From assembly GCA_937980645.1 (NCBI GenBank), contig CALJPQ010000009.1, positions 326,522 through 390,521 of the forward strand: 64,000 nucleotides of DNA, read 5' to 3'. The notes below the pieces were generated by a model, which saw only the letters and a program-made list of their open reading frames with translations, had not been told where the DNA came from and did not search any database. Source of the stretch: an uncultured Saprospiraceae bacterium (lineage in GTDB: Bacteria; Bacteroidota; Bacteroidia; Chitinophagales; Saprospiraceae). Shown in pieces: positions 28,754-38,060 of this stretch; position 1 is the stretch's first letter, and the number at the start of each line of letters is the position of its first letter. The position numbers were made by a program, and so were the translations under genes.

Positions 28754-31700
28754 ATGAAATATACTCTGGTTTTCAGCAACGTTCGCCGCTGGATGTGGGC
28801 CGCAGCTTTGGCGCAGGTGCTCAGTGCTGGTGCATACGCTCAGCCCATGCAGGTTACCTCGGCTGCTACATCTCCGTTTACGCCGACTAACCTGATCTCC
28901 AACATCTTTTTGGGCGACGGCGTAGAGGTGCTGAGCATTGCTTTCAACGGCAAGCCAGTCTCCGTGGGTTATTTCACCAATGGCCAACAGGCGGTAGGTC
29001 TGCAGCGCGGCATCGTTATGACGACGGGTTTGGCCGAAACCACCAACCCCAGTGCCGGCCCGTTTGGTAGCGAACAGGTCGGCAGCGTGTTTGCCAGCAA
29101 CAACGTCGGCGGCCTCGTTCCCACCACCGACCCCAACCTGTCGCCCATCGCCTCCGGGCTGCTGTTCGACGTAACGGCTTATACCATACACTTTATCCCG
29201 ACGGCCGACACGCTGCGCTTCCGCTATTGCTTTGCCTCCGAAGAGTATCCCGAATTTGCCTGCAGCGAGTACAACGACATTTTCGGCTTCTTTATCTCCG
29301 GTCCGGGCTACCCCACGCCCACCAACATCGCTCGCATACCAGGCACTGCACTGCCGGTAGCCATCAACAACCTGCACCCCGATAACACTACCCCCGACCG
29401 GCCCTGCCCGCCTAAAAACGCACAGTTTTACATCAACAATCTCAACTCCAACAAACAGCCCACTTACGACGGCCTGACGCGCGTCTTTACCGCCGAAGCC
29501 ATCGTTACGCCCTGCGATACCTACGTCATCCGCCTCGTTATCGCCGACGTAGGCGACCCTGTCTATGACTCTGGCGTCTTCTTAGAAGCCAAAAGCTTTG
29601 GCACGGGCGCCATCCGAACCACTTTGGCTACCCCCAACCTCGATGGCGTTATCGTGGAAGGCTGCGCCGCCGCCACCCTTACCTTCCGACTGCCCACGCC
29701 CGATACAGCCGATGTATCGCTGGACTATAAAATCTTCGGAACGGCCACCAACGGCACCGATGTGGAGCCCATACCTACCCAGTTGGTCATCCCGGCAGGC
29801 CAACAGGAAGCCACCGTCACCATTCGCGCCGTAGAAGATGGCATTGCCGAAGGTGAAGAATGGTTGGCCATTGATGTGCGCCGAGACCCATGCCATCGCG
29901 ACACTTTTTTTATTTATATCCGGGAAAACACCCTCGTGCCGCCCACGCTGCCCGATGATACGCTCTTCTGCAAAGGCGAAACCGACACCCTGCGCCTGAA
30001 CGGCTCCCTGCCCGTGCCTCTGCCGCCGCCGCCCTTTTTTCAAAACACCCAGCCCCTGCAAATTCACCCGGTCAACGTATCGGTAACTTCCACCATCAAT
30101 GTCGCCGGCGTTTCGCCGCCTAAGGTGCAGCCTGGCGTCATCCGCTCAGTGTGCTTAGACATCACTCATGGCTGGGTGGACGACATTGATGCCTACCTCA
30201 TTGCCCCTGGCGGCCAGATCCTTGAACTGATGACCGACTGCGGCGCCAATGGCAAGAACTTCACGCAGACTTGCTTCACACCCGCCGCCACGCGCAATAT
30301 CGCCACGGCCACCGCCGCCGATGCGCCTTTCACCGGCGAATGGCAGCCCGAAGGCCCGTGGTCCGACCTCTGGGGTAGCCCTACAAACGGCACCTGGCGC
30401 TTAGTGCTCCGCGATGACCAAAACGGCTTCATCGGCACGCTCCAGCGCTGGTCTATCACCTTCGAGCCTTCCTATCGCATTGAATATCAGTGGACGCCCG
30501 CAGCAGATGTCTCCTGTCCGGCCTGTCCAATCGTGCGCGTAACTCCGACCGACACGACCACGTACACCGTGGTGGCCACCGACTCTTACGGCTGCACCGT
30601 CAGCGATGCCATCACTGTAAACGTAGCCACCGCTTTGCCAGCACCTCAGGTCAGCTGCGGGGCCTACACACCGTCTTCCGTTACCTTTACCTGGGCCAGC
30701 GTCCCGGGCGCTACTGGCTACTTGGTCAACGTCGGTGGTACTGGCTGGGTGCCCGCCAGCGGAGCCTTAGAGCACATCGTGAGTGGGCTGACGCAGGGCG
30801 CTGTGGTCAGCATTGAGGTGCAGGCCCTCGGCGCTATACCCTGCCCAGCTACTGTGGCGACAGCCACGTGCTCCAACTGCGACCAGCCAGTGGTGAATGC
30901 CTTGGTTACTGACGCCACCTGTGCCACCGCTGCCAATGGCCGCATTGTGCTGCAGCCCGATGGAAAAAACCCGCCATATCAGTTCACCTTAGGCGGTAAC
31001 ACCAACACCACGGGCGTATTCGACCAGCTCGCCCCCGGCACTTATACCGCTCGCATTACCGATGGAGCAGGGTGCCAGCGGCAGATGAACGTCGTGGTCG
31101 GGGCGCCGCCAGCCATTGCCATCGCACTTGAGGATAAACCCGTTACCTGCTTCGGCGGCGACGATGGCGCCCTGCGCGCCGAAGTCAGCGGCGGAATACC
31201 GCCATACCAATACCTCTGGAGCGACCCGCAAAACCAGACCCAGCCCAACGCCGTCAACCTGCGCGTGGGCACTTACACCGTAACCGTCAGCGACCGCAAT
31301 GGGTGCACCACCACCGCTACCGCTGCCCTGACCTCGCCCACGGAAATCCTGCTTTCCGTCGTCGCTGTGGCTGCCCGCTGCCATGGCGAAGCCTCCGGTG
31401 TGGCCACCGTTACAGCCACTGGCGGCACAGGGCCGTACCAGTACCACTGGGCGAACGGCCAGACCACCAACGTTGCCGTGGGGCTGCCCGCCGGCACACA
31501 AGGGGTAACCATTACCGACGCTGCCGGCTGTGCCAAAGCAACCTTCGCCCTCATCACCCAACCGCCGCCCCTGACCCTGAACGCCACGGCAACCAACCCC
31601 ACCTGCACCAACCGCACCGACGGCTCCGCCTCCGTCGGCGCGCAAGGCGGAACGGGAGCCTTCTCCTATGCCTGGAGTACAACGCCCATTCAAAACACCG

Positions 31701-34207
31701 CCAACGCCTCCCAACTGACCGCCGGCACTTACACCGTAACCGTCGGCGACCAGAACGGCTGCACCTCCACCGCCAGCGTTACCCTGCAGGCTCCGCCCGC
31801 CATCGCCGTAACACTTGCCGCTGAAGATGCCCGCTGCCACGGCCAACCCTCAGGCAGCATCAGCGCCACTGCTCAGGGTGGCACCGGAATACTCACGTAC
31901 ACCTGGAACACAACACCTGTCCAAACAACGGCTAATGCCGTCCACCTCACCGCCGGCACCTATGCCGTAACCGTCAGCGACGCCAATGGCTGCACCACCA
32001 CCGCCTCGGCCACGGTGGGCCAACCCGAACCCTTGCTGCTCAGCCTCAGCGTGCAAAACGTCCGCTGCTTTGGCGAAACCACTGGCGCCGCCACTGCAAA
32101 TGCCACCGGCGGCACCACGCCCTACGCCTTCGCCTGGAGCAGTGGCGAAACGGCGCCTAACCTTTCCCAAAAGGCCGCCGGCACCTATACCCTGACCCTT
32201 ACCGATGCCAACGGTTGCACTACAACTGCTGTCGCTTCCATCGAACAGCCGCCGGCATTGCAACTGAGTACGCAGCAGCAAAACATCGCCTGCCACGGCC
32301 GGAACACGGGCAGCATCAGCGTCAGCCCCGCCGGCGGCACGCCACCCTACTCAGCCCAGTGGAGCGGCCCGGGCGTTCAGGGCGATACGCGCTTAGTGCT
32401 CGACCAACTCCGTGCCGGCCAGTACGCCCTCACACTGACCGATGCCAACGGCTGCACACAGACGCAAACGTTTACACTGACCCAACCGCCAACGCCGCTA
32501 ACCGTCACCCTTGCCCCTGTAGCCGATACGCTCTGCGCCGAACAGACCAGCCGCAACGCAACGGCCTCGGCCTCCGGCGGAACACCGCCCTACACCTACA
32601 CCTGGAGCACGGGCGCTCCGGCGACGCCCAACACCGCCCTGCCGCCCGGCAGCCACACCGTTACCGTCAGCGACGCCAACGGCTGCACAGCCGCGGCCAC
32701 TGCGAACATCACCCAACTGGCGCCCCTGTCGCTCAACGTGTCCATAGAAAAAGTGGACTGCGCCCAGGGCGGCGCAGCGTTCGTGGCCGGAGCCACCTAC
32801 GGCTCTGTACCGGCAGATATGGGGCGCCTGATTTTCCACTGGAATACGTCGCCCCCCCAAACGGGCACCCGCGCCGTGCAGCTCGCCCCGGGCCAGACAT
32901 ACACCGTTACGGCCACCGACCCGCGCGGCTGCACCGCTGAGCAGAACATCGCCATACCCGCCACCCTCACGGTGCGCGCCACTATCGTGCGCACCACACC
33001 GCCGCGCTGCTTCGGCGGCGCCGACGGGCAGATCATCGCCGCAGCTTCAGGCGGAACGCCGCCCTACACTTACGCCTGGAACGGCGGCGCCATGGCAACC
33101 GACTCCGCCGCCATCAACCTGCGCGCGGGCACCTATACCGTTACCATCAGCGACCGCGCCGGCTGCACGGGCACCACATCGGCAACGCTCTCTCAGCCAC
33201 CCGCGCTCCTGGCCCGCCTACAGGCCGAGGCGGTCCGATGCTTCGGTGAAAGCAACGGCGCACTCACCGCCGCCCCCGAAGGCGGCACTCCGCCCTACCA
33301 ATTCGCCTGGCCCAACGGCCAGAACGGCCCGCGCGCTACGGGCCTGAGCACCGGCTCTTATACCCTCACCCTTACCGACGCTAACGGCTGCACCTTCGTA
33401 GCCCAGGCCAATGTGCCGCAACCCGCACCACTAACGGGCACTGCTGCGAAAAAAGACATCATCTGCTTCGGCACGCACACCGGTGAAATCACGCTAACCG
33501 CCGAGGGCGGCACACCCCCCTACCGCTATGCCCTTAATGACGCCACCTGGAACGGCTCCCCGCGCCAGATAGGCCTGCCAGCAGGCACCTATGTGCCGCG
33601 CATCACCGACCGCAACGGCTGCACCGTCGCCCTGCCACCGCTCACCCTTGAACAGCGGCCCCCACTGACGGTAGCGCTCGGCCCCGACACCACCCTGCGC
33701 TTCGGCCAAAGCGTAACGCTGCAAACCATCGTCAGCAATGCCGAACCACCGCTCCAATACGCCTGGGCACCCGACGACACCCCCTGGCTTTCTTGCACCG
33801 ACTGCTCTGAACCTACCGTGCAAGCCTTAGCCTTTTCGCGCTGGTTCACGCTGCGCGTTACCGATGCGTCCGGTTGTATCGGCATAGGCCGCCTGCGCAT
33901 CGAGGTCGAAAAACGCTGGAGCGCACAGGTGCCCACCGCGTTTTCGCCCAACGGCGACGGGGCCAACGACCTGCTCATTGTGCACGGCACCCCCGGCGCA
34001 CGCGCCCTGACCTTCGACATCTACGACCGCTGGGGCGAGCGCGTATTCTCAGCCGCCGACTTCGCCATAAACGACCCCAACATCGGCTGGGACGGCACCC
34101 TCCGAGGCCAACCGCTCAACCCCGGCACCTTCGTGTGGGTGCTCCAGGTCAAATGGCCCGACGGAAGCCAGGAGACGCTGCACGGGCAGACGATGCTGAC
34201 GCGGTGA
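28754..34207 (+). CDS. Giant SprB-repeat adhesin with choice-of-anchor L, P-domain and CHU_C terminus
   Basis: 1817 residues. Signal peptide (to about residue 29); a choice-of-anchor L domain (about 40-270: NLISNIFLGDGVEVLSIAFNGKPVSVGYFTNG, FRYCFASEEYPEFACSEYNDIFGFF); a Calx-beta-like stretch (about 315-370); a proprotein-convertase P-domain (about 440-575: CLDITHGWVDDIDAYLIAPGGQ, GTWRLVLRDDQNG); then about twelve SprB repeats of 75-90 residues (CFGG-DGA...GG-PPYxYxW...AGTYTVTVSDxNGC); one PKD-like unit; and a gliding-motility-associated CHU_C terminus (VPTAFSPNGDGANDLLIVHG...IYDRWGERVFSA), a T9SS export signal. Predicted cell-surface adhesin. It stands alone, convergent with the next gene. 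Confidence 0.92.
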   Translation: MKYTLVFSNVRRWMWAAALAQVLSAGAYAQPMQVTSAATSPFTPTNLISNIFLGDGVEVLSIAFNGKPVSVGYFTNGQQAVGLQRGIVMTTGLAETTNPSAGPFGSEQVGSVFASNNVGGLVPTTDPNLSPIASGLLFDVTAYTIHFIPTADTLRFRYCFASEEYPEFACSEYNDIFGFFISGPGYPTPTNIARIPGTALPVAINNLHPDNTTPDRPCPPKNAQFYINNLNSNKQPTYDGLTRVFTAEAIVTPCDTYVIRLVIADVGDPVYDSGVFLEAKSFGTGAIRTTLATPNLDGVIVEGCAAATLTFRLPTPDTADVSLDYKIFGTATNGTDVEPIPTQLVIPAGQQEATVTIRAVEDGIAEGEEWLAIDVRRDPCHRDTFFIYIRENTLVPPTLPDDTLFCKGETDTLRLNGSLPVPLPPPPFFQNTQPLQIHPVNVSVTSTINVAGVSPPKVQPGVIRSVCLDITHGWVDDIDAYLIAPGGQILELMTDCGANGKNFTQTCFTPAATRNIATATAADAPFTGEWQPEGPWSDLWGSPTNGTWRLVLRDDQNGFIGTLQRWSITFEPSYRIEYQWTPAADVSCPACPIVRVTPTDTTTYTVVATDSYGCTVSDAITVNVATALPAPQVSCGAYTPSSVTFTWASVPGATGYLVNVGGTGWVPASGALEHIVSGLTQGAVVSIEVQALGAIPCPATVATATCSNCDQPVVNALVTDATCATAANGRIVLQPDGKNPPYQFTLGGNTNTTGVFDQLAPGTYTARITDGAGCQRQMNVVVGAPPAIAIALEDKPVTCFGGDDGALRAEVSGGIPPYQYLWSDPQNQTQPNAVNLRVGTYTVTVSDRNGCTTTATAALTSPTEILLSVVAVAARCHGEASGVATVTATGGTGPYQYHWANGQTTNVAVGLPAGTQGVTITDAAGCAKATFALITQPPPLTLNATATNPTCTNRTDGSASVGAQGGTGAFSYAWSTTPIQNTANASQLTAGTYTVTVGDQNGCTSTASVTLQAPPAIAVTLAAEDARCHGQPSGSISATAQGGTGILTYTWNTTPVQTTANAVHLTAGTYAVTVSDANGCTTTASATVGQPEPLLLSLSVQNVRCFGETTGAATANATGGTTPYAFAWSSGETAPNLSQKAAGTYTLTLTDANGCTTTAVASIEQPPALQLSTQQQNIACHGRNTGSISVSPAGGTPPYSAQWSGPGVQGDTRLVLDQLRAGQYALTLTDANGCTQTQTFTLTQPPTPLTVTLAPVADTLCAEQTSRNATASASGGTPPYTYTWSTGAPATPNTALPPGSHTVTVSDANGCTAAATANITQLAPLSLNVSIEKVDCAQGGAAFVAGATYGSVPADMGRLIFHWNTSPPQTGTRAVQLAPGQTYTVTATDPRGCTAEQNIAIPATLTVRATIVRTTPPRCFGGADGQIIAAASGGTPPYTYAWNGGAMATDSAAINLRAGTYTVTISDRAGCTGTTSATLSQPPALLARLQAEAVRCFGESNGALTAAPEGGTPPYQFAWPNGQNGPRATGLSTGSYTLTLTDANGCTFVAQANVPQPAPLTGTAAKKDIICFGTHTGEITLTAEGGTPPYRYALNDATWNGSPRQIGLPAGTYVPRITDRNGCTVALPPLTLEQRPPLTVALGPDTTLRFGQSVTLQTIVSNAEPPLQYAWAPDDTPWLSCTDCSEPTVQALAFSRWFTLRVTDASGCIGIGRLRIEVEKRWSAQVPTAFSPNGDGANDLLIVHGTPGARALTFDIYDRWGERVFSAADFAINDPNIGWDGTLRGQPLNPGTFVWVLQVKWPDGSQETLHGQTMLTR

Positions 34208-34321
34208 AAGGCATATCATCGGTTCTGGAAGAAGTTATCTGCCGAAAGCGTCTGAAATATTGGTAGTGCTGTATTCCCTGCGAAAAAAGCCTTAGTGTCT
34301 TCGCGGTTACCGAAAGCCGCC
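34208..34321. other. Short gap between convergent genes
   Basis: No gene. Contains CCTTAGTGTCTTCGCGGTTA near 34293-34312, which resembles the dispersed intergenic repeat remnants described elsewhere. Confidence 0.4.
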
Positions 34322-37300
34322 TTAGAAATCCGTTCCTAAGGCCAGGTGCCACATGGGTTTTTGTACGACGCGGGTTTCGATGCCCCAGGCGTAGTCCACG
34401 CGGAGGAACATGCCGAGGATGGGTGCGCGCACGCCGACGCCATAACCTGCGACGATGGGGTCGCGGAAGTAATTGACCTTGACGGTTACGGTGGGCGGGT
34501 TGAAGAAGAACACCGTGTTGATGGGGTTGTCGGGGTTGTAGGGTGAGCGCCCTTGCCAGGCTGTGCCGGCGTCGAAGAAGCCCACGAGTTGGAAGTTGCG
34601 CCAGAAGTTGCTCAGCACGGGTTTTTGGCTGAAATACTTGAACAGCGGCACGCGCAATTCGCTGTTGAACAGGGCGTAGGAGTTGCCGTTTCGGATGTTT
34701 TGGCGGAAGCCGCGCAGGTTGGCCGCTAAGGTTCGGAAGGCGAAGTTGCTGTCTTCGGGTACGGGGATGGTGTTGTTGAAGGATGGGAATATCCAGTTGT
34801 CTACGCCGCCGAGGAAGTAGAGGATGCGCTCGGAGCCGAAGGTGGTGGCGCCGGCCAGTCGGAGGGCCAGGATGCTGTGGCGGTCGAGGGGTTGGTAGTG
34901 TCGGGCGTCTAAGCCAAGTACGGTCATAAAGCCGCGGTTGAAGCGGAAGCTCCAGGCGGGTTCAGTGTTGAATTCGAAGCGTTTGACGGCCTCGACGAAC
35001 ACTTTGGCGCGGGTACCGGTGCGCAGGTTGAGATCAACGGGTACGGTATTGTCGTACACGGCGCTCAGGCGCAGGGCCATGCGCTGTTCGGCGAAGGCCG
35101 GTTGTTCCAGGGTGCGGCGGTTGGTGCTGAGCGTAACGGTTTTGTCCTGGCGCAGCGTGCCCATGGCGCGCAGGCTGAGGAAGGGGTCGAGCGGATAGCG
35201 CACCTCGTATTGGCCCAGCACAGTGGTGGTGCGCGCCTGCACGGAGGCGACCGGCCCGCCGAAGCCTTGCTCGACGGTATGGGTGTTGCCGCGGCGATAG
35301 AGGGCGATGCGCTTATCTAAGCGTCGTTTTTTGTTGTCGAACCAGATGAAGTACTCGGCTCCGTTGAAGGTGGTGGGCAGGCGCATGCCCATTTCGATGA
35401 CGTAGTCTTCGAGCAGGTCTTTGAAGTTGGCGCGCATGAGGATGCCCGGTGGCGGCGTGGTGAAGGCTTGCGGGCTGCCGGCGAAGCTTTCAAGGCCCTC
35501 GAAGAGCAGGTTATTGTCCACGGTGGTGGAGAAGAAGTCAGAGCGGAAGCGCAGGCGGTAGGGCACGATTCGGTGGGGCATGAAGCGGTGTACGCTTGCG
35601 GGCGCGGTCAGTCGGAAGCGGTTGTAAGGTCGGATGGCTTCGGGTAATGCGGGCTGCACCTCGGGTTCTTTGAGTGCGACGGGGGGCGCCTCGGCGGGCG
35701 GAGTGACGGTGGGCGGTTCTGGGCCGCGCTCGCGCAGGTGTTCAGGCACCTGGAAGAGCCATCCGGGAGGGATGGTGCTTACGGAGTCGGCGTAGGAGCG
35801 CCATACGGGGCCTTCGGAAGTGTCGGGGCGTTCGGCGCCATCGGTTGTTGGGGTGTCCGGCAGCAGGCTGCGTTCGGGCAAAGGCAGACCGGCGGCACGC
35901 AGGGTCATTTCGCGGAAGCGCGTTATCCAGGGACGGGCGCGCACTTCGGGCTGGATGGGGCGCACATACAGGTGCGTTTTGCCTTCGCGCCAGATGCGTT
36001 GGGCCAACCGACCCGCGCGCGGCGCACTGTGGAGTTCTTGCAGGTTGCGGTCGTAGTTGGTCTGGTCATAGACGACCGGCCGCTTTTTCACCACTGGAAA
36101 GGTGCGGATGCTGTCTATTCGGGTGCTGTCTATGTTTTTCAGCACCGTATCGGTGGGTGCCAGGAAGGCGAGCACCCGTTCGAGCGGCCATTCGCCGGTC
36201 TGGCGCGTGTTGAGGGCGCGCACTTCGGCGTCATCGTTGAGGTAGATGACGTCTTCGTAGTAAGCCACATAGGGTTCCAGATAGCCCGCCTGGCGGTTGG
36301 CGATGCCGCTGGCGTTGCTGATGTGGGCGAAGTGGAAGCTGTCTAAGGCGACCGGGTAGCGTTCGTCGTAGAAAGGAGTGTTGGTCAGGCGTAGCAGGGT
36401 GTTGCTACGCTGGTCAAGGTTGAAGAAGAAGACATCGAAAGCGCCGATGGGCAACAGGGTGTCTAAGCGTTGGGGTGCGAGCGTATCACTGAGGCGGTTG
36501 CTACTGAAGAGGATGCCGCGCTGGCCGTCGAGCATCGCCACGGTGGCGTCCAAGTCGTCCCAGAAGTCTTGGGTCAGGCGTTCGGTGTTGCGGTTGACGG
36601 TGTTGTAGAGGAAGAGGTCGCCGTAGCCGCGCACGCAGGCGGAGAATACCAGCACCATGGGGTTGAGGTATTCCATGCTGTACACGCGCTGGTAGTCGGG
36701 TGCCAGCGGTTTGGTTTGCCGTTTCAGGGTGTTGAGGTCTATTTGGGTGAGGTACAGCGTTCCGCGGCGTTCGTAAAGGATGGCCATTTCCTGGTTGTTG
36801 GGGCTGAAGGCAACGAGCGGGTAGTTGAAGTCGGGTGCCTGCAGGGCATTGCGCTGGCCGCCTTTGAAGATGCGGCGGGCTTTGGCGTCTTTGCCGCCGG
36901 TTTCGCGCAGCCAGACGCGCCATTTGCCGATGTCGTTGGTGGCCCAGGCTAAGCGTTTGCCGTCGGGGCTGAGTTTGAGGCCGTAAACAGGGAGGTTGCG
37001 TTTGTTTTTGAAGGCGATTTCGCCCTTGGGGTCGGGCTTGCGGGCGCCCTGTTCGTCGTCGCGGTAGCGCACGCGAAAGTAGTCCATCAGGGCGTCGGTG
37101 GTGCGTCGGTAGCCGCTGCCCAGCACGTAGAGGAAGCCGGCGTCTACGCTGCGGTTGATGCGCGTCAGATAGACTAAGTTGCTGATGGTGCCTTTGCCGA
37201 AGTGCAGCCCGATGTAGTACCAGAAGGCGTGGCCGGCCAGTCGTGGCTGTTCGCGGGCCAGTTGGTCGAAGGTGAGGTTCTTTTTCCGGAGGAAATAGTC

Positions 37301-37924
37301 GCGCAGCTGGTTGTCTAAGTCGGTGTTCCATTCTTCGCCGCAATAGGCAGCCAATCCGGTGGTGTACCAGGGCGGCAGGTTGACGGCTACGGCAGTCTGA
37401 ACGATCTCTTGCAGACTGCTGCCGAAGATCATGGAGTTGAGGATGACGCCTGCTGTGCCTTCGCGCACCTGGGCGCGCAGGTGTTGGTGGTTGCCGTCGA
37501 AGAAGACAAAGACCTTGTTGCCCAACACTTTCGTTTCGCCGGCTTTCATCGAGAGCAGTTCCTCTTCGCCGATGTTGCTCTGCTTGAGGTCGCTCAGGTG
37601 GGTGAACACCAGCATCTCGATTTTGTCTGAAATCTGGTGCTCGAGCAGTTGCTGCACAGAAGCAAAGTCCCACTCAGCGATTTGCAGCGCAGCCTGGGCC
37701 ACGTTGCGCGCTTCGCCGTACCAGTAAGTGTCAAAGTGGGCCGTTTCGTAGTGCATCCACTCGTCGAACTGGCGACCGTACTGTACGCGGCTTTTGCCAA
37801 AAGAAGTCTGCGCAGTGGTTTGGGCGAAAGCCGATGGCGATATCCACAACGCCCACATAACAAGGCTTGCCACCAAGCGTAAGGCGCCCAAGCGGGCCAA
37901 TAAGGAAGCAGAGGTTGTGTTCAT
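34322..37924 (-). CDS. Pseudo-peptidase-MA / TolB-propeller / outer-membrane-barrel protein
   Basis: 1200 residues from the Met at 37924 (42 upstream codons are rejected). Signal peptide to about residue 35. Residues 55-230 resemble peptidase_MA-like gluzincins (MHYETAHFDTYWYG, LPPWYTTGLAAYCGEEW), but the HExxH position reads R154-E-G-T-A158 and the distal Glu is missing, so it should be inactive. PD40/TolB beta-propeller repeats follow (about 310-640: LKLSPDGKRLAWATNDIGKWRVW, LVAFSPNNQEMAILYERRGTLYL). After a Pro-rich linker, the last 380 residues form a BamA/Omp85-like barrel (RILYFLGGVDNWIFPSFNN, LRGFRQNIRNGNSYALFNSELRVPL, GYGVGVRAPILGMFLRVDYAWGIET). Proteins of this kind are conserved in Bacteroidota; function unknown. 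Confidence 0.82.
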   Translation of the reverse strand: MNTTSASLLARLGALRLVASLVMWALWISPSAFAQTTAQTSFGKSRVQYGRQFDEWMHYETAHFDTYWYGEARNVAQAALQIAEWDFASVQQLLEHQISDKIEMLVFTHLSDLKQSNIGEEELLSMKAGETKVLGNKVFVFFDGNHQHLRAQVREGTAGVILNSMIFGSSLQEIVQTAVAVNLPPWYTTGLAAYCGEEWNTDLDNQLRDYFLRKKNLTFDQLAREQPRLAGHAFWYYIGLHFGKGTISNLVYLTRINRSVDAGFLYVLGSGYRRTTDALMDYFRVRYRDDEQGARKPDPKGEIAFKNKRNLPVYGLKLSPDGKRLAWATNDIGKWRVWLRETGGKDAKARRIFKGGQRNALQAPDFNYPLVAFSPNNQEMAILYERRGTLYLTQIDLNTLKRQTKPLAPDYQRVYSMEYLNPMVLVFSACVRGYGDLFLYNTVNRNTERLTQDFWDDLDATVAMLDGQRGILFSSNRLSDTLAPQRLDTLLPIGAFDVFFFNLDQRSNTLLRLTNTPFYDERYPVALDSFHFAHISNASGIANRQAGYLEPYVAYYEDVIYLNDDAEVRALNTRQTGEWPLERVLAFLAPTDTVLKNIDSTRIDSIRTFPVVKKRPVVYDQTNYDRNLQELHSAPRAGRLAQRIWREGKTHLYVRPIQPEVRARPWITRFREMTLRAAGLPLPERSLLPDTPTTDGAERPDTSEGPVWRSYADSVSTIPPGWLFQVPEHLRERGPEPPTVTPPAEAPPVALKEPEVQPALPEAIRPYNRFRLTAPASVHRFMPHRIVPYRLRFRSDFFSTTVDNNLLFEGLESFAGSPQAFTTPPPGILMRANFKDLLEDYVIEMGMRLPTTFNGAEYFIWFDNKKRRLDKRIALYRRGNTHTVEQGFGGPVASVQARTTTVLGQYEVRYPLDPFLSLRAMGTLRQDKTVTLSTNRRTLEQPAFAEQRMALRLSAVYDNTVPVDLNLRTGTRAKVFVEAVKRFEFNTEPAWSFRFNRGFMTVLGLDARHYQPLDRHSILALRLAGATTFGSERILYFLGGVDNWIFPSFNNTIPVPEDSNFAFRTLAANLRGFRQNIRNGNSYALFNSELRVPLFKYFSQKPVLSNFWRNFQLVGFFDAGTAWQGRSPYNPDNPINTVFFFNPPTVTVKVNYFRDPIVAGYGVGVRAPILGMFLRVDYAWGIETRVVQKPMWHLALGTDF

Positions 37925-38060
37925 GTTGCAATAAACAGCCGCAAGGCTTATTGTGCTCAAGCACTCGGGCGCTAAAACGATGATGCGCGAGCCGTTTGTG
38001 TATGGTGTTAAAATCCCACAGCCCGCGCCCCCCGGGAGGCTGTTCCACACATGTGTGTGC

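Noticed and set aside
30490..33823. Open frames in other phases of the 1817-residue adhesin
   Set aside because: Same reason: repeat-driven shadows without start signals.
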